Source: Prochlorococcus sp. AG-347-J19 (lineage in GTDB: Bacteria; Cyanobacteriota; Cyanobacteriia; PCC-6307; Cyanobiaceae). Taken from it: a stretch of DNA of 64,000 bases. The stretch is from NCBI GenBank assembly GCA_003279015.1, contig QCBV01000002.1:86774-150773 (forward strand). Reading direction: 5' to 3'. Each line of letters starts with the position of its first letter. Position 1 is the first letter of the stretch. The position numbers were made by a program, and so were the translations under genes. Positions 10,484 through 19,194 of this stretch are shown here, in pieces. The notes below the pieces were generated by a model, which was given only the letters and a program-made list of their open reading frames with translations, was not told the origin of the DNA and made no database searches.

Positions 10484-11215
10484 ATTATTAATCTTACTTA
10501 TTATCACGTTGCAAAGGATGTTCCTGAAAATAGTCCAGAAATTGCAGTGGTCATTGATGTTTTAAGAGCTACAACCACAATTTCTTGGGCTTTAAAAAAT
10601 GGAGCTGATTCAGTACAAGTTTTTGCAGATTTAGATTTATTAAAAGAATCTGCAATTAAGTGGCAAGCTGAGAAGAGGCTAATGCTTGGAGAGAGAGGCG
10701 GAAAGAAGATTGAGGGCTTTGATTTAGGGAATTCACCTTTATCAGTTACAAAAAAAGTTGTTAATGGTAAAAGACTATTTATGAGTACCACTAATGGGAC
10801 TAAATCATTGCAAAAAGTTCAAAATGCTAAGCATTTATTTGCTATGGGTCTCCCTAATAGGAAAGCAGTTGCCGAAAAAATCATTTCATTAAAAAGTAAA
10901 AATGTTTTAATACTTGGTAGTGGTTGGGAAGGCTCTTATTCACTTGAGGATTCTTTAGCTGCTGGTGCTTTGGCTTCATACCTAAAACAGAACTGTGATT
11001 TCGAAATTAATGTTCTGAATGACGAATTACAGGCTGCTTTGACACTTTGGGATTTCTGGAAAAATAATATTTTGCAATGTTTAAAAACAGCAACCCATGG
11101 CAAAAGATTGACAAGTCTTGGAGATTATGAGGATGATTTTAAATGTTGCTCTGAACTTGATTGCTTAGATATTGTTCCAGCTCAAGTTGAAAGAGGTGTG
11201 ATTCGTGCCTCATGA
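10484..11215 (+). CDS. comB: probable 2-phosphosulfolactate phosphatase, non-ATG start
   Basis: ComB family Mg-dependent phosphatase, known from coenzyme M synthesis in methanogens, where it turns 2-phosphosulfolactate into sulfolactate. Motifs are VVIDVLRATTTISWALKNGA, LGERGGKKIEGFDLGNSPL, STTNGT and LGSGWEGSYSLEDSLAAGAL. The first ordinary start codon is GTG at 10547, but the frame is open back to a stop at 10469 and encodes the conserved-looking INLTYYHVAKDVPENSPEIAV. An AAGGA at 10475-10479 sits before CTG 10481, ATT 10484 and ATT 10487, so a rare ATT or CTG start is likely. The start given is the best guess. The cyanobacterial pathway is unknown. Confidence 0.85.
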   Translation: MINLTYYHVAKDVPENSPEIAVVIDVLRATTTISWALKNGADSVQVFADLDLLKESAIKWQAEKRLMLGERGGKKIEGFDLGNSPLSVTKKVVNGKRLFMSTTNGTKSLQKVQNAKHLFAMGLPNRKAVAEKIISLKSKNVLILGSGWEGSYSLEDSLAAGALASYLKQNCDFEINVLNDELQAALTLWDFWKNNILQCLKTATHGKRLTSLGDYEDDFKCCSELDCLDIVPAQVERGVIRAS

Positions 11216-11245
11216 TTTACGAATTGGTTCATTAGGAGTAAAGTC

Positions 11246-12073
11246 TTGACTGATTTTTTGGTAGCTGCATTGCAAATTACAAGTACTTCAAATGTTGAAG
11301 CAAATTTTACTGAAGCAGAAGAACAGATTGAATTAGCTGCTAGAAGAGGTGCTGAGTTAATAGGATTGCCTGAGAATTTTGCTTTTTTAGGAGGAGATGA
11401 TGAAAAACTTAGATTAGCTTCTGAATTGTCAGAAAAGTGTGCAAATTTTCTAAAAACCATGTCTCAAAGATATCAAGTATTTCTTTTAGGAGGAGGTTAT
11501 CCTGTCCCTGCGGGTGACGACAATCATACTTTTAATAGGTCAGCCTTATTTGGGAAAGATGGACAGATTTTGGCAATATACGACAAGATTCACTTGTTTG
11601 ATGTTGATTTGCCAGATGGAAATTTATATAAGGAATCGTCTACTATTTTATCTGGGTCAGATTATCCACCTGTTGTAGATGTCCCAGGTTTATGCAAAAT
11701 AGGATTATCGATTTGTTACGACGTCAGATTTCCTGAACTTTATAGATATTTGTCTTTGAATGGAGCAGAGCTAATTATGATTCCCGCAGCTTTTACAGCA
11801 TTTACTGGAAAAGATCATTGGCAAATCCTATTACAAGCAAGAGCCATTGAGAATACAGCATATGTAGTCGCTCCAGCTCAAACTGGAATTCATTATGGGA
11901 GAAGGCAAAGTCATGGCCATGCAATGGTAATTGATCCTTGGGGGACAGTTTTATCTGATGCCGGAAAAACTCAGGGAGCTGCAATAGCTCCTGCTGATAA
12001 AGAAAGAGTAAAGAAAATTAGGGAGCAAATGCCAAGCCTTAAACATAGAAAAAGCAAATTATTTTCAAACTAA
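11246..12073 (+). CDS. nitrilase-superfamily amidase (Nit1/Nit2-like)
   Basis: Carbon-nitrogen hydrolase of 275 residues, complete, starting at TTG 11246. The catalytic triad is visible: Glu43 in GLPENFAF, Lys114 in YDKIHLFDVDLP and Cys157 in GLSICYDVRFPELYR. The sequence around LQARAIENTAYVVAPAQTG and GHAMVIDPWGTVL is typical of the Nit branch that repairs deaminated glutathione. That substrate is inferred from the family. The gene overlaps the amiC start by one base, so the two are translationally coupled. Confidence 0.88.
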   Translation: MTDFLVAALQITSTSNVEANFTEAEEQIELAARRGAELIGLPENFAFLGGDDEKLRLASELSEKCANFLKTMSQRYQVFLLGGGYPVPAGDDNHTFNRSALFGKDGQILAIYDKIHLFDVDLPDGNLYKESSTILSGSDYPPVVDVPGLCKIGLSICYDVRFPELYRYLSLNGAELIMIPAAFTAFTGKDHWQILLQARAIENTAYVVAPAQTGIHYGRRQSHGHAMVIDPWGTVLSDAGKTQGAAIAPADKERVKKIREQMPSLKHRKSKLFSN

Positions 12074-13158
12074 TGATAAAGTTTTTAGATAATAAACTTT
12101 TTCGTTATTTATCCGTTTTTTTATTTTTAAATGCTTCAATCCTCCCAGTTAAATCATCAAGTGCTCTTGCAGCATGGGCGATAAACTCTAATGGGGTTTT
12201 AGAATTAAGAACCAAATCAAATTCAAATTTAAAAGCATATTTTCAGAAGGCTAACCAAATATATGGAGACAGATTCTGGGTAGATTTTCCAGGAGAATTA
12301 AAAAATCCCAGAATAATAAAAGGTAATGGCCCAATAAAAGAAATTAGATTAGGTAAACCAAATAAGGGTAAAACAAGATTAGTAATTGAATTTAAGGAAG
12401 ACACTTATTTGAAACCTTTAACTTGGCAAATGGTTGGCTTAGATCAAAATAGATGGAGAATTAAACTATTTAACCCAAAATATTCATTTAAAAATATTGG
12501 TGAAGGTTTAGTTGAAAAGAAAAGAAGTAATTTCAAAGTAAATCAAAATTTAATTCATAAGAAGAATAACAATTATCGTTACTTGAAACTACCAGAAGTA
12601 AAAAGAAACAAGTTTGAGGTTGTAATTGATCCAGGGCATGGGGGACCTGATCCAGGAGCAATAGGTATTGGTGGTATTAGAGAAACAGATGTTGTTCTTG
12701 AGGTTTCAAAAATCATTAAAAATTTACTTTCTGAGAAAGGTGTCAAAGTAAGGTTGACTAGAACAAATGACGTTGATTTGGATTTACCTCCAAGAGTTTC
12801 CATTGCTAATAATATGGATGCAGATATCTTTGTAAGTATTCATGCAAATGCCTCAAGAGGTAAAAGAAGGGACATAAATGGATTGGAAACCTTTTATTAC
12901 AGAGGATGGAGAGGAAGATTACTCGCGAAAAGAATTCAAAAACAAATTTTAAGAGTTTCTCCTGGGAGTCCTGATCGAGGAGTTAAACAAGGTCGATTTT
13001 ATGTAATAAAAAATACTAGGATGCCTGCAGTCCTTGTAGAAATTGGATTTTTAACGGGAAGATTAGATGCAAGAAGATTAGAAAAAATAACCCATCGAAA
13101 AAGATTAGCCTATGCAATTACAAAAGGCATCCTCGAATATCTAGATAAAGTAGGGTGA
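12073..13158 (+). CDS. amiC: N-acetylmuramoyl-L-alanine amidase with AMIN domain
   Basis: Periplasmic zinc amidase that cuts the bond between MurNAc and L-Ala during cell separation. The 361 residues contain a signal peptide or membrane anchor (about 1-33), an AMIN-type targeting domain (about 35-145) and an Amidase_3 domain from about 175. The latter has VVIDPGHGGPDPGAIG (zinc His), the metal/catalytic Glu in GIRETDVVLEV, SIHANAS and VLVEIGFLTG with the catalytic Glu. It overlaps murI by four bases, and both serve the cell wall. Confidence 0.93.
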   Translation: MIKFLDNKLFRYLSVFLFLNASILPVKSSSALAAWAINSNGVLELRTKSNSNLKAYFQKANQIYGDRFWVDFPGELKNPRIIKGNGPIKEIRLGKPNKGKTRLVIEFKEDTYLKPLTWQMVGLDQNRWRIKLFNPKYSFKNIGEGLVEKKRSNFKVNQNLIHKKNNNYRYLKLPEVKRNKFEVVIDPGHGGPDPGAIGIGGIRETDVVLEVSKIIKNLLSEKGVKVRLTRTNDVDLDLPPRVSIANNMDADIFVSIHANASRGKRRDINGLETFYYRGWRGRLLAKRIQKQILRVSPGSPDRGVKQGRFYVIKNTRMPAVLVEIGFLTGRLDARRLEKITHRKRLAYAITKGILEYLDKVG

Positions 13159-13949
13159 AACTTAAAATAGGGATATTTGATAGCGGAATAGGTGGTTTTA
13201 CTATCCTTAATTCCTTACTAAAAACACGTAAAGATGTAGAAGTTTTTTATTTGGCGGATACAAAAAGAATACCTTTTGGGAATAAAAATTCTAAAGAGAT
13301 AAGATTAATTGCAAAGGAGATTTGTACTTTTTTTGTTGATAAGAATTTGGATGCACTTTTAGTTGCTTGTAACACTACAAATGCGTGTGCGCTCGATATT
13401 CTCGAAGATAATTTAAAGGTCCCTTGTTTTGACCTCATAAACTCAGTATCGGAAATAGTTGAAAAACAAATAATTGGTGTCCTAGCAACACAAATAACTG
13501 TTCGATCATCGTATTACAAGAAATCTATAAATGCTAAAAAAGAGAATACGATAATATTTCAGCAAGAATGTCCAGAATTTGTATCAGAAATTGAAAAAGA
13601 AAAATTAAATCTTGATAGGTTAAATACTCTTTCAGACTTATACTTAAGTCCATTAATAAACAAAAATATTGAAGAATTAATACTTGGATGTAGTCACTAT
13701 CCTTTAATTTATGACTTTCTAAGAAAAAAATTAGATTCAAATATAAAAATTATTGATCCATCGGTAGCATTAATAAAAAAATTTAATGAATCTTTTGCTA
13801 TTCAAAAAACTGACCGCTATGAGAGTAATTTTTTAGAAAATGTAAAATTTTTTGTTACTTCAGAAAGAGATGAGTTCTCCAATAAAGTAAAATTTTGGCT
13901 TGGAATTAATAAAGAAATTAGGTTGGTTAACCTCCGAAGTAATGTTTGA
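13155..13949 (+). CDS. murI: glutamate racemase
   Basis: Cofactor-independent racemase supplying D-glutamate for peptidoglycan. The 264-residue protein starts at GTG 13155, overlapping the amiC stop by four bases. It has the N-terminal IGIFDSGIGGFTIL with the Asp, the first catalytic cysteine in LLVACNTTNACA, and the second in LILGCSHYPLI. Length matches the family. Its position inside a run with amiC supports a small wall-related operon. Confidence 0.95.
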   Translation: MKLKIGIFDSGIGGFTILNSLLKTRKDVEVFYLADTKRIPFGNKNSKEIRLIAKEICTFFVDKNLDALLVACNTTNACALDILEDNLKVPCFDLINSVSEIVEKQIIGVLATQITVRSSYYKKSINAKKENTIIFQQECPEFVSEIEKEKLNLDRLNTLSDLYLSPLINKNIEELILGCSHYPLIYDFLRKKLDSNIKIIDPSVALIKKFNESFAIQKTDRYESNFLENVKFFVTSERDEFSNKVKFWLGINKEIRLVNLRSNV

Positions 13950-13964
13950 TTCTTTAAGATATAG

Positions 13965-13970
13965 AGGAGG
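13965..13970 (+). promoter_or_regulatory. strong Shine-Dalgarno before sds
   Basis: AGGAGG lies six bases before the ATG of the polyprenyl synthase at 13977. This is a nearly perfect ribosome binding site, unusual in this window, where most genes have weak or no SD. It fixes the sds start and suggests high translation. Confidence 0.7.
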
Positions 13971-13976
13971 TCAATC

Positions 13977-14948
13977 ATGAATACAGTAACAGAGCTACTA
14001 CAACCAGTTGAAAATGATCTTGATGATCTTATTTTAGAACTGAAAAATCTAATAGGGGCTGGTCACCCTATTCTTCAAGCAGCAGCAGAACACCTTTTTA
14101 GTGCTGGCGGGAAAAGGTTGAGACCTGGTATAGTTTTATTGATTTCAAAAGCTATATCTCCTGAATTTTGCTTGACAAGCAAACATAAAAGACTTGCTGA
14201 AATAACTGAGATGATTCATACAGCCTCATTAGTCCATGATGATGTTGTTGATGAGGCATCTACAAGAAGAGGAGTAGATACAGTTCATAGCAGATTTAAT
14301 ACCAGAGTAGCTGTTTTGGCGGGTGACTTTTTATTTGCTCAAGCAAGTTGGCACTTGGCAAATCTTGACAATGTAAATGTAGTTAAATTACTTAGTAGGG
14401 TAATAATGGATTTAGCAGAGGGTGAAATCAAACAAAATTTAAATAGATTTGATTCGGCTCAATCTTTTTCTAAATACATCAACAAAAGTTATTGTAAAAC
14501 AGCATCATTAATAGCCAATAGTTGTAAAGCAGCTGGAGTTTTGAGTGGAATTAATGACGAAAACTTAACCTCTTTGTATGATTTTGGCAAAAATATTGGT
14601 TTAGCATTCCAAGTTGTAGATGACATTCTTGACTTTACTGGAAATGATAAACAACTTGGAAAACCTGCTGTAAGTGACCTTGCTAGTGGTTATCTTACCG
14701 CCCCAGTTTTATATGCCTTAGAAGAAAATAAACAATTGTCTGTTCTTATAAACAGAGAACTTGCTGAAAAAGATGATTTAGATGATGCTCTTAATATCAT
14801 CATGAACTCTAAAGCTATTGAAAGTTCCAGAAAACTAGCTGAGGATTTTGCAATGCTTTCTAAAGAAGCTATAGTCTGGCTCCCTGATTCAGAATATAAA
14901 AGAGCTTTAATGGCTCTTCCAGAATTTGTTCTAAGCCGCATTTATTAG
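13977..14948 (+). CDS. sds: all-trans polyprenyl (solanesyl) diphosphate synthase
   Basis: Trans-isoprenyl diphosphate synthase that makes the long prenyl tail of plastoquinone. The 323 residues contain the family's two aspartate-rich motifs, HDDVVDEAS (first, DDxxD) and VVDDILDFTG (second), with GGKRLRPG before them and GDFLFAQASW between. The residues upstream of the first motif favour a long-chain synthase rather than a GGPP synthase; the exact chain length is inferred. It starts 28 bases after murI and probably ends that transcript's cluster. Confidence 0.88.
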   Translation: MNTVTELLQPVENDLDDLILELKNLIGAGHPILQAAAEHLFSAGGKRLRPGIVLLISKAISPEFCLTSKHKRLAEITEMIHTASLVHDDVVDEASTRRGVDTVHSRFNTRVAVLAGDFLFAQASWHLANLDNVNVVKLLSRVIMDLAEGEIKQNLNRFDSAQSFSKYINKSYCKTASLIANSCKAAGVLSGINDENLTSLYDFGKNIGLAFQVVDDILDFTGNDKQLGKPAVSDLASGYLTAPVLYALEENKQLSVLINRELAEKDDLDDALNIIMNSKAIESSRKLAEDFAMLSKEAIVWLPDSEYKRALMALPEFVLSRIY

Positions 14949-15042
14949 ATCTATTAGAAATAAATCTTTGAGCTAAATTAATATTAAAATTTTTGAAAAC
15001 CTTAATTTTTTCGACTAAATTTATTAAGCATAGATTTATTTA

Positions 15043-17025
15043 ATGTCATTAGATAAAAAAAATTCAATCAACAACATACTTGAAGAAAAGAGAATTTTCC
15101 CTCCATCAAAAAAATTTGCAGAAAACTCAAATATAAGCACTCAAGAAGAATTACTAAGTCTAAAAAAACAAGCATCAGATTACCCTATTCAATTTTGGGA
15201 ATCTTTTGCAAAATCTGAATTAGATTGGTTTGAGCCATTTCAAACTGTATTAGATGACGAAAATGCGCCCTTTTTTAAATGGTTTAAAGAAGGGAAACTC
15301 AATATTACATATAACTGCTTAGATAGACACATTAAGAGAGGGCTTGGAGCAAAGACTGCGCTTATATGGGAAGGCGAACCCGGAGATAGCAAAAAATATA
15401 CTTACGAAGAACTTCTAAAAGAGGTATGTAAAGCAGCTAATGCATTAAAAGCAATTGGTGTAAAAAAAGGAGATTTGGTATGTATTTATATGCCGATGAT
15501 TCCTGAAGCGATGTTTGCAATGTTGGCTTGTGCAAGAATTGGTGCGCCTCATTCAGTTGTCTTCGGAGGATTTTCTTCAGAAGCTTTAAAAGATAGGTTA
15601 ATTGATGGAAACGCCAGATTTGTTATTACTGCTGATGGTGGCTTTAGAAAAGATAAGGTAATTGAACTTAAGAAAGCAGTTGATGCGGCCATTGAAAGTG
15701 GGGCAAATAAAGTTGTTGAAAAAGTTGTTGTTGTTAAACGATCCCAAAAAAATATTTCGATGGTTGATGATAGAGATTTTTGGTGGCACGAATTATTAAA
15801 AGATCAAAAAGATCATTGTGAGCCAGAAATAATGAATAGCGAAGATAGACTTTTTATTCTTTATACTTCAGGCTCTACTGGAAAGCCCAAAGGTGTAGTG
15901 CACACTACTGGTGGTTACAATCTTTGGTCCCATTTGACATTTAAATGGATTTTTGATTTAAAAGATGACGATATTTACTGGTGTACTGCTGATGTTGGTT
16001 GGATTACAGGTCATAGTTACATAGTTTATGGGCCTTTATCTAATGGTGCTACAACCTTAATGTATGAGGGAGTGCCAAGACCCTCAAATTTAGGGGCTTT
16101 TTGGGAAATTGTTCAAAAATATAAGGTTTCTATTTTTTATACTGCGCCAACTGCAATAAGAGCATTTATGAAGTCTGGGCGTGAAATACCTGATAAATAT
16201 AATTTGGAGAGTCTTAGACTTTTGGGCACAGTTGGAGAACCAATTAATCCTGAAGCTTGGATGTGGTATAAAGATGTTATTGGTAAAGATAAATGCCCTA
16301 TTGTTGATACTTGGTGGCAAACTGAAACTGGTGGTGTGATGATAAGTCCCTTGCCAGGAGTCGTGGCTACAAAACCAGGTTCAGCTACTTTCCCTCTGCC
16401 AGGAATTGAAGTTGAAATCGTCGATAAGAATGGAGATAAGGTTAAAGAGAATGATGGTGGCTATTTAATTATTAAGAAACCATGGCCAGGAATGATGAGA
16501 ACAATTCACGGAAACTCAGAGAGATATTTGGAGAGTTATTGGAACTATATTTCCTTTAAAGGAGAAAAAAATGTTTATTTTGCTGGAGATGGAGCACGCA
16601 TTGATGAAGATGGATATATATGGATTATGGGAAGAGTTGATGATGTCATAAGTGTTTCAGGACATAGGTTAGGAACAATGGAAATAGAATCTGCTTTGGT
16701 AAGTCATAAATCAGTTGCAGAGTCTGCCGTCGTTGGCAAAAAAGATGATTTAAAAGGTGAAGTTATCGTTGCTTTTGTATCTCTAGAGAAAGACGTGAAA
16801 GGTTCTTCAGAATTAGTAGAGAATCTAAAGAAACATGTTGTTAATGAAATTGGAATTATCGCAAAGCCTGAAAAAATTATAATTTCTGACTCTCTTCCGA
16901 AAACACGTAGTGGAAAAATTATGAGGCGAATTTTGAGATCTTTGGCTGCTGGAGAAAAAATTAGTGGGGATATAAGCACTCTCGAAGATAGTTCTGTTTT
17001 GGAAAAATTGAAAGAATTATCCTGA
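15043..17025 (+). CDS. acs: acetyl-coenzyme A synthetase
   Basis: AMP-forming ligase activating acetate to acetyl-CoA. The 660 residues match Acs length. The adenylate-forming motifs are present: [20 protein letters not shown] (P-loop-like), [30 protein letters not shown], and the C-terminal lysine in [14 protein letters not shown], the site of regulatory acetylation in other bacteria. About 95 bases separate it from sds, enough for its own promoter. It converges on the DUF1350 gene with no spacer at all. Confidence 0.96.
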   Translation: MSLDKKNSINNILEEKRIFPPSKKFAENSNISTQEELLSLKKQASDYPIQFWESFAKSELDWFEPFQTVLDDENAPFFKWFKEGKLNITYNCLDRHIKRGLGAKTALIWEGEPGDSKKYTYEELLKEVCKAANALKAIGVKKGDLVCIYMPMIPEAMFAMLACARIGAPHSVVFGGFSSEALKDRLIDGNARFVITADGGFRKDKVIELKKAVDAAIESGANKVVEKVVVVKRSQKNISMVDDRDFWWHELLKDQKDHCEPEIMNSEDRLFILYTSGSTGKPKGVVHTTGGYNLWSHLTFKWIFDLKDDDIYWCTADVGWITGHSYIVYGPLSNGATTLMYEGVPRPSNLGAFWEIVQKYKVSIFYTAPTAIRAFMKSGREIPDKYNLESLRLLGTVGEPINPEAWMWYKDVIGKDKCPIVDTWWQTETGGVMISPLPGVVATKPGSATFPLPGIEVEIVDKNGDKVKENDGGYLIIKKPWPGMMRTIHGNSERYLESYWNYISFKGEKNVYFAGDGARIDEDGYIWIMGRVDDVISVSGHRLGTMEIESALVSHKSVAESAVVGKKDDLKGEVIVAFVSLEKDVKGSSELVENLKKHVVNEIGIIAKPEKIIISDSLPKTRSGKIMRRILRSLAAGEKISGDISTLEDSSVLEKLKELS

Positions 17026-17745
17026 TTAAGATTCATCAATTATATTAGAAATTTTTTTTATAGTATTTCTTTTGAATTCATCATCGGCCCAGTCTCCCAA
17101 AAAATTTTCTCTTAGTCCTGCGCTTGCAATTATGGTATGTGTACCTTTTAGCATTATCCCCTTAGAATTATCTTCTTTTCTTGCTTTCAGACAAGAAAAT
17201 AATTTATCTGTTTGATCTAATTCGTCTGAGTTGAATCTTATTAGGAAGTTATTTTTTTGACTATATGTTTTTTCAATTAAACGCAAAGTTCTTTCGGGAC
17301 TTGGGCTGAATTCACTGTTGAATTCTAATCTTTGAGAAATTTGTTTCAATAATGGAATTGATTTGTTAGCACTAAAATTATTAAAACTAATAGATATGAA
17401 TTTTTCGCAATTTCTTCCGCCATCAGGAGAAATTAAATGAAGTTTACAGCCCAGGCTATGACCAATTCTTATTGAAGGAATTGATGCTCCTATTCTCTTT
17501 GATAAAGATATTCGGCAATTCTTAAAATCTTTCCATGCTTTGATAGCAAGTTGTTGGTGATCAAATTGTGGTGTGTATTTATATGCATGTACTGCATAAT
17601 TTTTATTAATTAAACTCTCTATGAATCTTCTATAAGTTAAATCTGGCTTAGAAGCTAAATAACTTCCACCAATAAATTCAATAATTTTTTTTGGATTTGA
17701 AGGCCAATAACAGAAATTGTTAAATTGAAATTTTGTAAAAGTCAT
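17026..17745 (-). CDS. DUF1350 family protein, alpha/beta-hydrolase-like
   Basis: A 239-residue protein found in cyanobacteria and plastids, function unknown. It contains KKIIEFIGGSYLASKPDLTYRR near the N terminus, YKYTPQFDHQQLA, and a nucleophile-elbow-like IRIGHSLGCKLHLIS (GxSxG). This supports an alpha/beta-hydrolase fold. A later TMLKGTHT-like segment (here MLKGTHTIIA) may hold the catalytic His. No signal peptide. Its stop abuts the acs stop. Confidence 0.78.
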   Translation of the reverse strand: MTFTKFQFNNFCYWPSNPKKIIEFIGGSYLASKPDLTYRRFIESLINKNYAVHAYKYTPQFDHQQLAIKAWKDFKNCRISLSKRIGASIPSIRIGHSLGCKLHLISPDGGRNCEKFISISFNNFSANKSIPLLKQISQRLEFNSEFSPSPERTLRLIEKTYSQKNNFLIRFNSDELDQTDKLFSCLKARKEDNSKGIMLKGTHTIIASAGLRENFLGDWADDEFKRNTIKKISNIIDES

Positions 17746-17862
17746 CTTTTATAAACTAAAAATGTTTCAAAAAATATTTTCTAGCCTGTTTTTTTAATTT
17801 ATATTAATTTAAAAGAAATATTTATTAAATGCGTCAAGATAAATGAAAGTATTTTGAGTTAA

Positions 17863-18642
17863 TTGGAACTATTTAACAAAAAAGAATTAAATCAATTGGA
17901 TTTTCTTCATGATCAAATTAACACCAATCCCTCTGAAGAGAGAGTAACGAATAAAAATAAAAAAATTGAAAAAATTTTAATCCTTGATACTGAAACAACA
18001 GGTTTAGACGAAAATAAAGATGAAGTGATAGAAATAGGTTGTATCTTGTTTGATGTATCTTTTAAATGTGTACTTTCACAAGTTTCTTTTTTATTTCCAG
18101 TTAATAATAATGAAGCCGAACATGTAAATGGTATTTCTGCAAAAGTAACTAATATCTCTCAACCATGGGAAGATGGATTGAATTTCTTTCTAAAACTTGT
18201 TGATTCTTCAGATTTCATCGTTGCTCATAATGTGGAGTTTGATAAGAAATGGTTTGGAAAAGGAAGATTGCCTAAGCTTAATAAGAAATGGATATGTAGT
18301 TTAGAGGATATTAATTGGTCTTTTCAAAAATCACTAAAAACAAGACCTTCAGTAACTGATTTAGCCTTATCTTTTTCAATACCAGTTTGGAATTTACATA
18401 GAGCTTTATCTGATTGCTTTTATATATCTGAGGTCTTCAAAAAATGCGACAACTTAGAGGAACTTTTACTTAAAGCTACTGAACCGAGGTTTTTATACAA
18501 GGCTTTGGTTAGTTATGAAGATAGGTCTTTAGCTAAAAATGCTGGGTTCAGATGGAATAGTCCTGTACAAGGAGCTTGGTCAAGAAAATTAACTACTGAC
18601 GAGGCAAAAAATCTTGATTTTAGAGTTGAGATTTTAAATTAA
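17863..18642 (+). CDS. DEDDh 3'-5' exonuclease (DnaQ-like)
   Basis: Exonuclease of the DNA polymerase III epsilon superfamily, 259 residues, TTG start at 17863. The acidic metal ligands are visible: LILDTETTGLDEN (ExoI, DxE), VAHNVEFDKKWF (ExoII) and HRALSDCFYISEVF (ExoIII with the catalytic His and Asp). About 55 extra residues at the C terminus contain SYEDRSLAKNAGFRWNSPVQGAWSRKL, a short domain I have seen attached to such exonucleases in cyanobacteria but cannot name. Substrate, proofreading or RNA trimming, is not decided by the sequence. Confidence 0.85.
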   Translation: MELFNKKELNQLDFLHDQINTNPSEERVTNKNKKIEKILILDTETTGLDENKDEVIEIGCILFDVSFKCVLSQVSFLFPVNNNEAEHVNGISAKVTNISQPWEDGLNFFLKLVDSSDFIVAHNVEFDKKWFGKGRLPKLNKKWICSLEDINWSFQKSLKTRPSVTDLALSFSIPVWNLHRALSDCFYISEVFKKCDNLEELLLKATEPRFLYKALVSYEDRSLAKNAGFRWNSPVQGAWSRKLTTDEAKNLDFRVEILN

Positions 18643-18673
18643 TATTAATTTAATTTTTGACTAAGAAAAAAAT

Positions 18674-19096
18674 TTAGTGCATCTTACAAGGCATCCATTT
18701 ATTACCCATTTTATGTGCTCCAATACATCCGTATTTTGAAGCAGCCTTTTCAGCCTCTTGTTTAGTGTTAAATAGATCTGACATCATATTTTCCTTATTT
18801 GAATTTGAAATTTGTTTGGAATGATTATGATGATTTTCATGAGAATTAGGTGAGTACTCCCATATCCCCATAGTAGTAACACCGGCAGAGATAATTCCCA
18901 TCCCGACTACTGATAAATTCACTATTCCCATTGCGACTGCACCAAAAGAAAATACACCCATTGGGACTACCCCTATACTTATTACTCCCATTGGCACTAT
19001 TCCTATTGAAACTATACCAAGAGGTGCTATTCCAAAAGCAATTTTTTTTGGTTTTGTACCGCAATGTTGATTGTCTTTACTTTTATTAATTCCCAA
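18674..19096 (-). CDS. glycine-pentad repeat protein with C-terminal DUF3721
   Basis: A 140-residue protein of two parts. Residues about 22-81 are twelve five-residue units beginning with Gly (once Ser) followed by Ile/Val/Ala, alternating endings -PMG and -SIG, for example GIVPMGVISIGVVPMGVFSF. Residues about 105-140 are the small DUF3721 domain with KYGCIGAHKMGNKWMPCKMH, whose Cys/His/Met content suggests metal binding. A His-rich linker (SHENHHNH) joins them. The repeat may form a narrow solenoid or a membrane-lying sheet; function is unknown. Confidence 0.75.
   Translation of the reverse strand: MGINKSKDNQHCGTKPKKIAFGIAPLGIVSIGIVPMGVISIGVVPMGVFSFGAVAMGIVNLSVVGMGIISAGVTTMGIWEYSPNSHENHHNHSKQISNSNKENMMSDLFNTKQEAEKAASKYGCIGAHKMGNKWMPCKMH
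18854..19033 (-). repeat. six imperfect 30-base tandem units coding Gly-pentad pairs
   Basis: The DNA under residues 22-81 of the glycine-pentad protein is built of about six 30-base units, each coding ten residues of the form G-I/V-x-x-M-G-I/V-x-x-hydrophobic. The string cccattg recurs at about 30-base spacing on the plus strand. The units differ enough at the base level to be old, but such arrays can change copy number by slippage. Confidence 0.7.
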
Positions 19097-19194
19097 TAGT
19101 TTTTCTAAATGTTAAATTAAAATTGTCTCACAAGATAACCAATCAAAGATTAATTTCTAGATGAATTAAAAATTTTGAATTATTTTTTAGAACT

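Noticed and set aside
17844-17858. A 15-base exact repeat TGAAAGTATTTTGAG also found at 42611-42625.
   Set aside because: Exact 15-mers are expected several times by chance in 64 kb of this AT-rich DNA, and the flanks differ.
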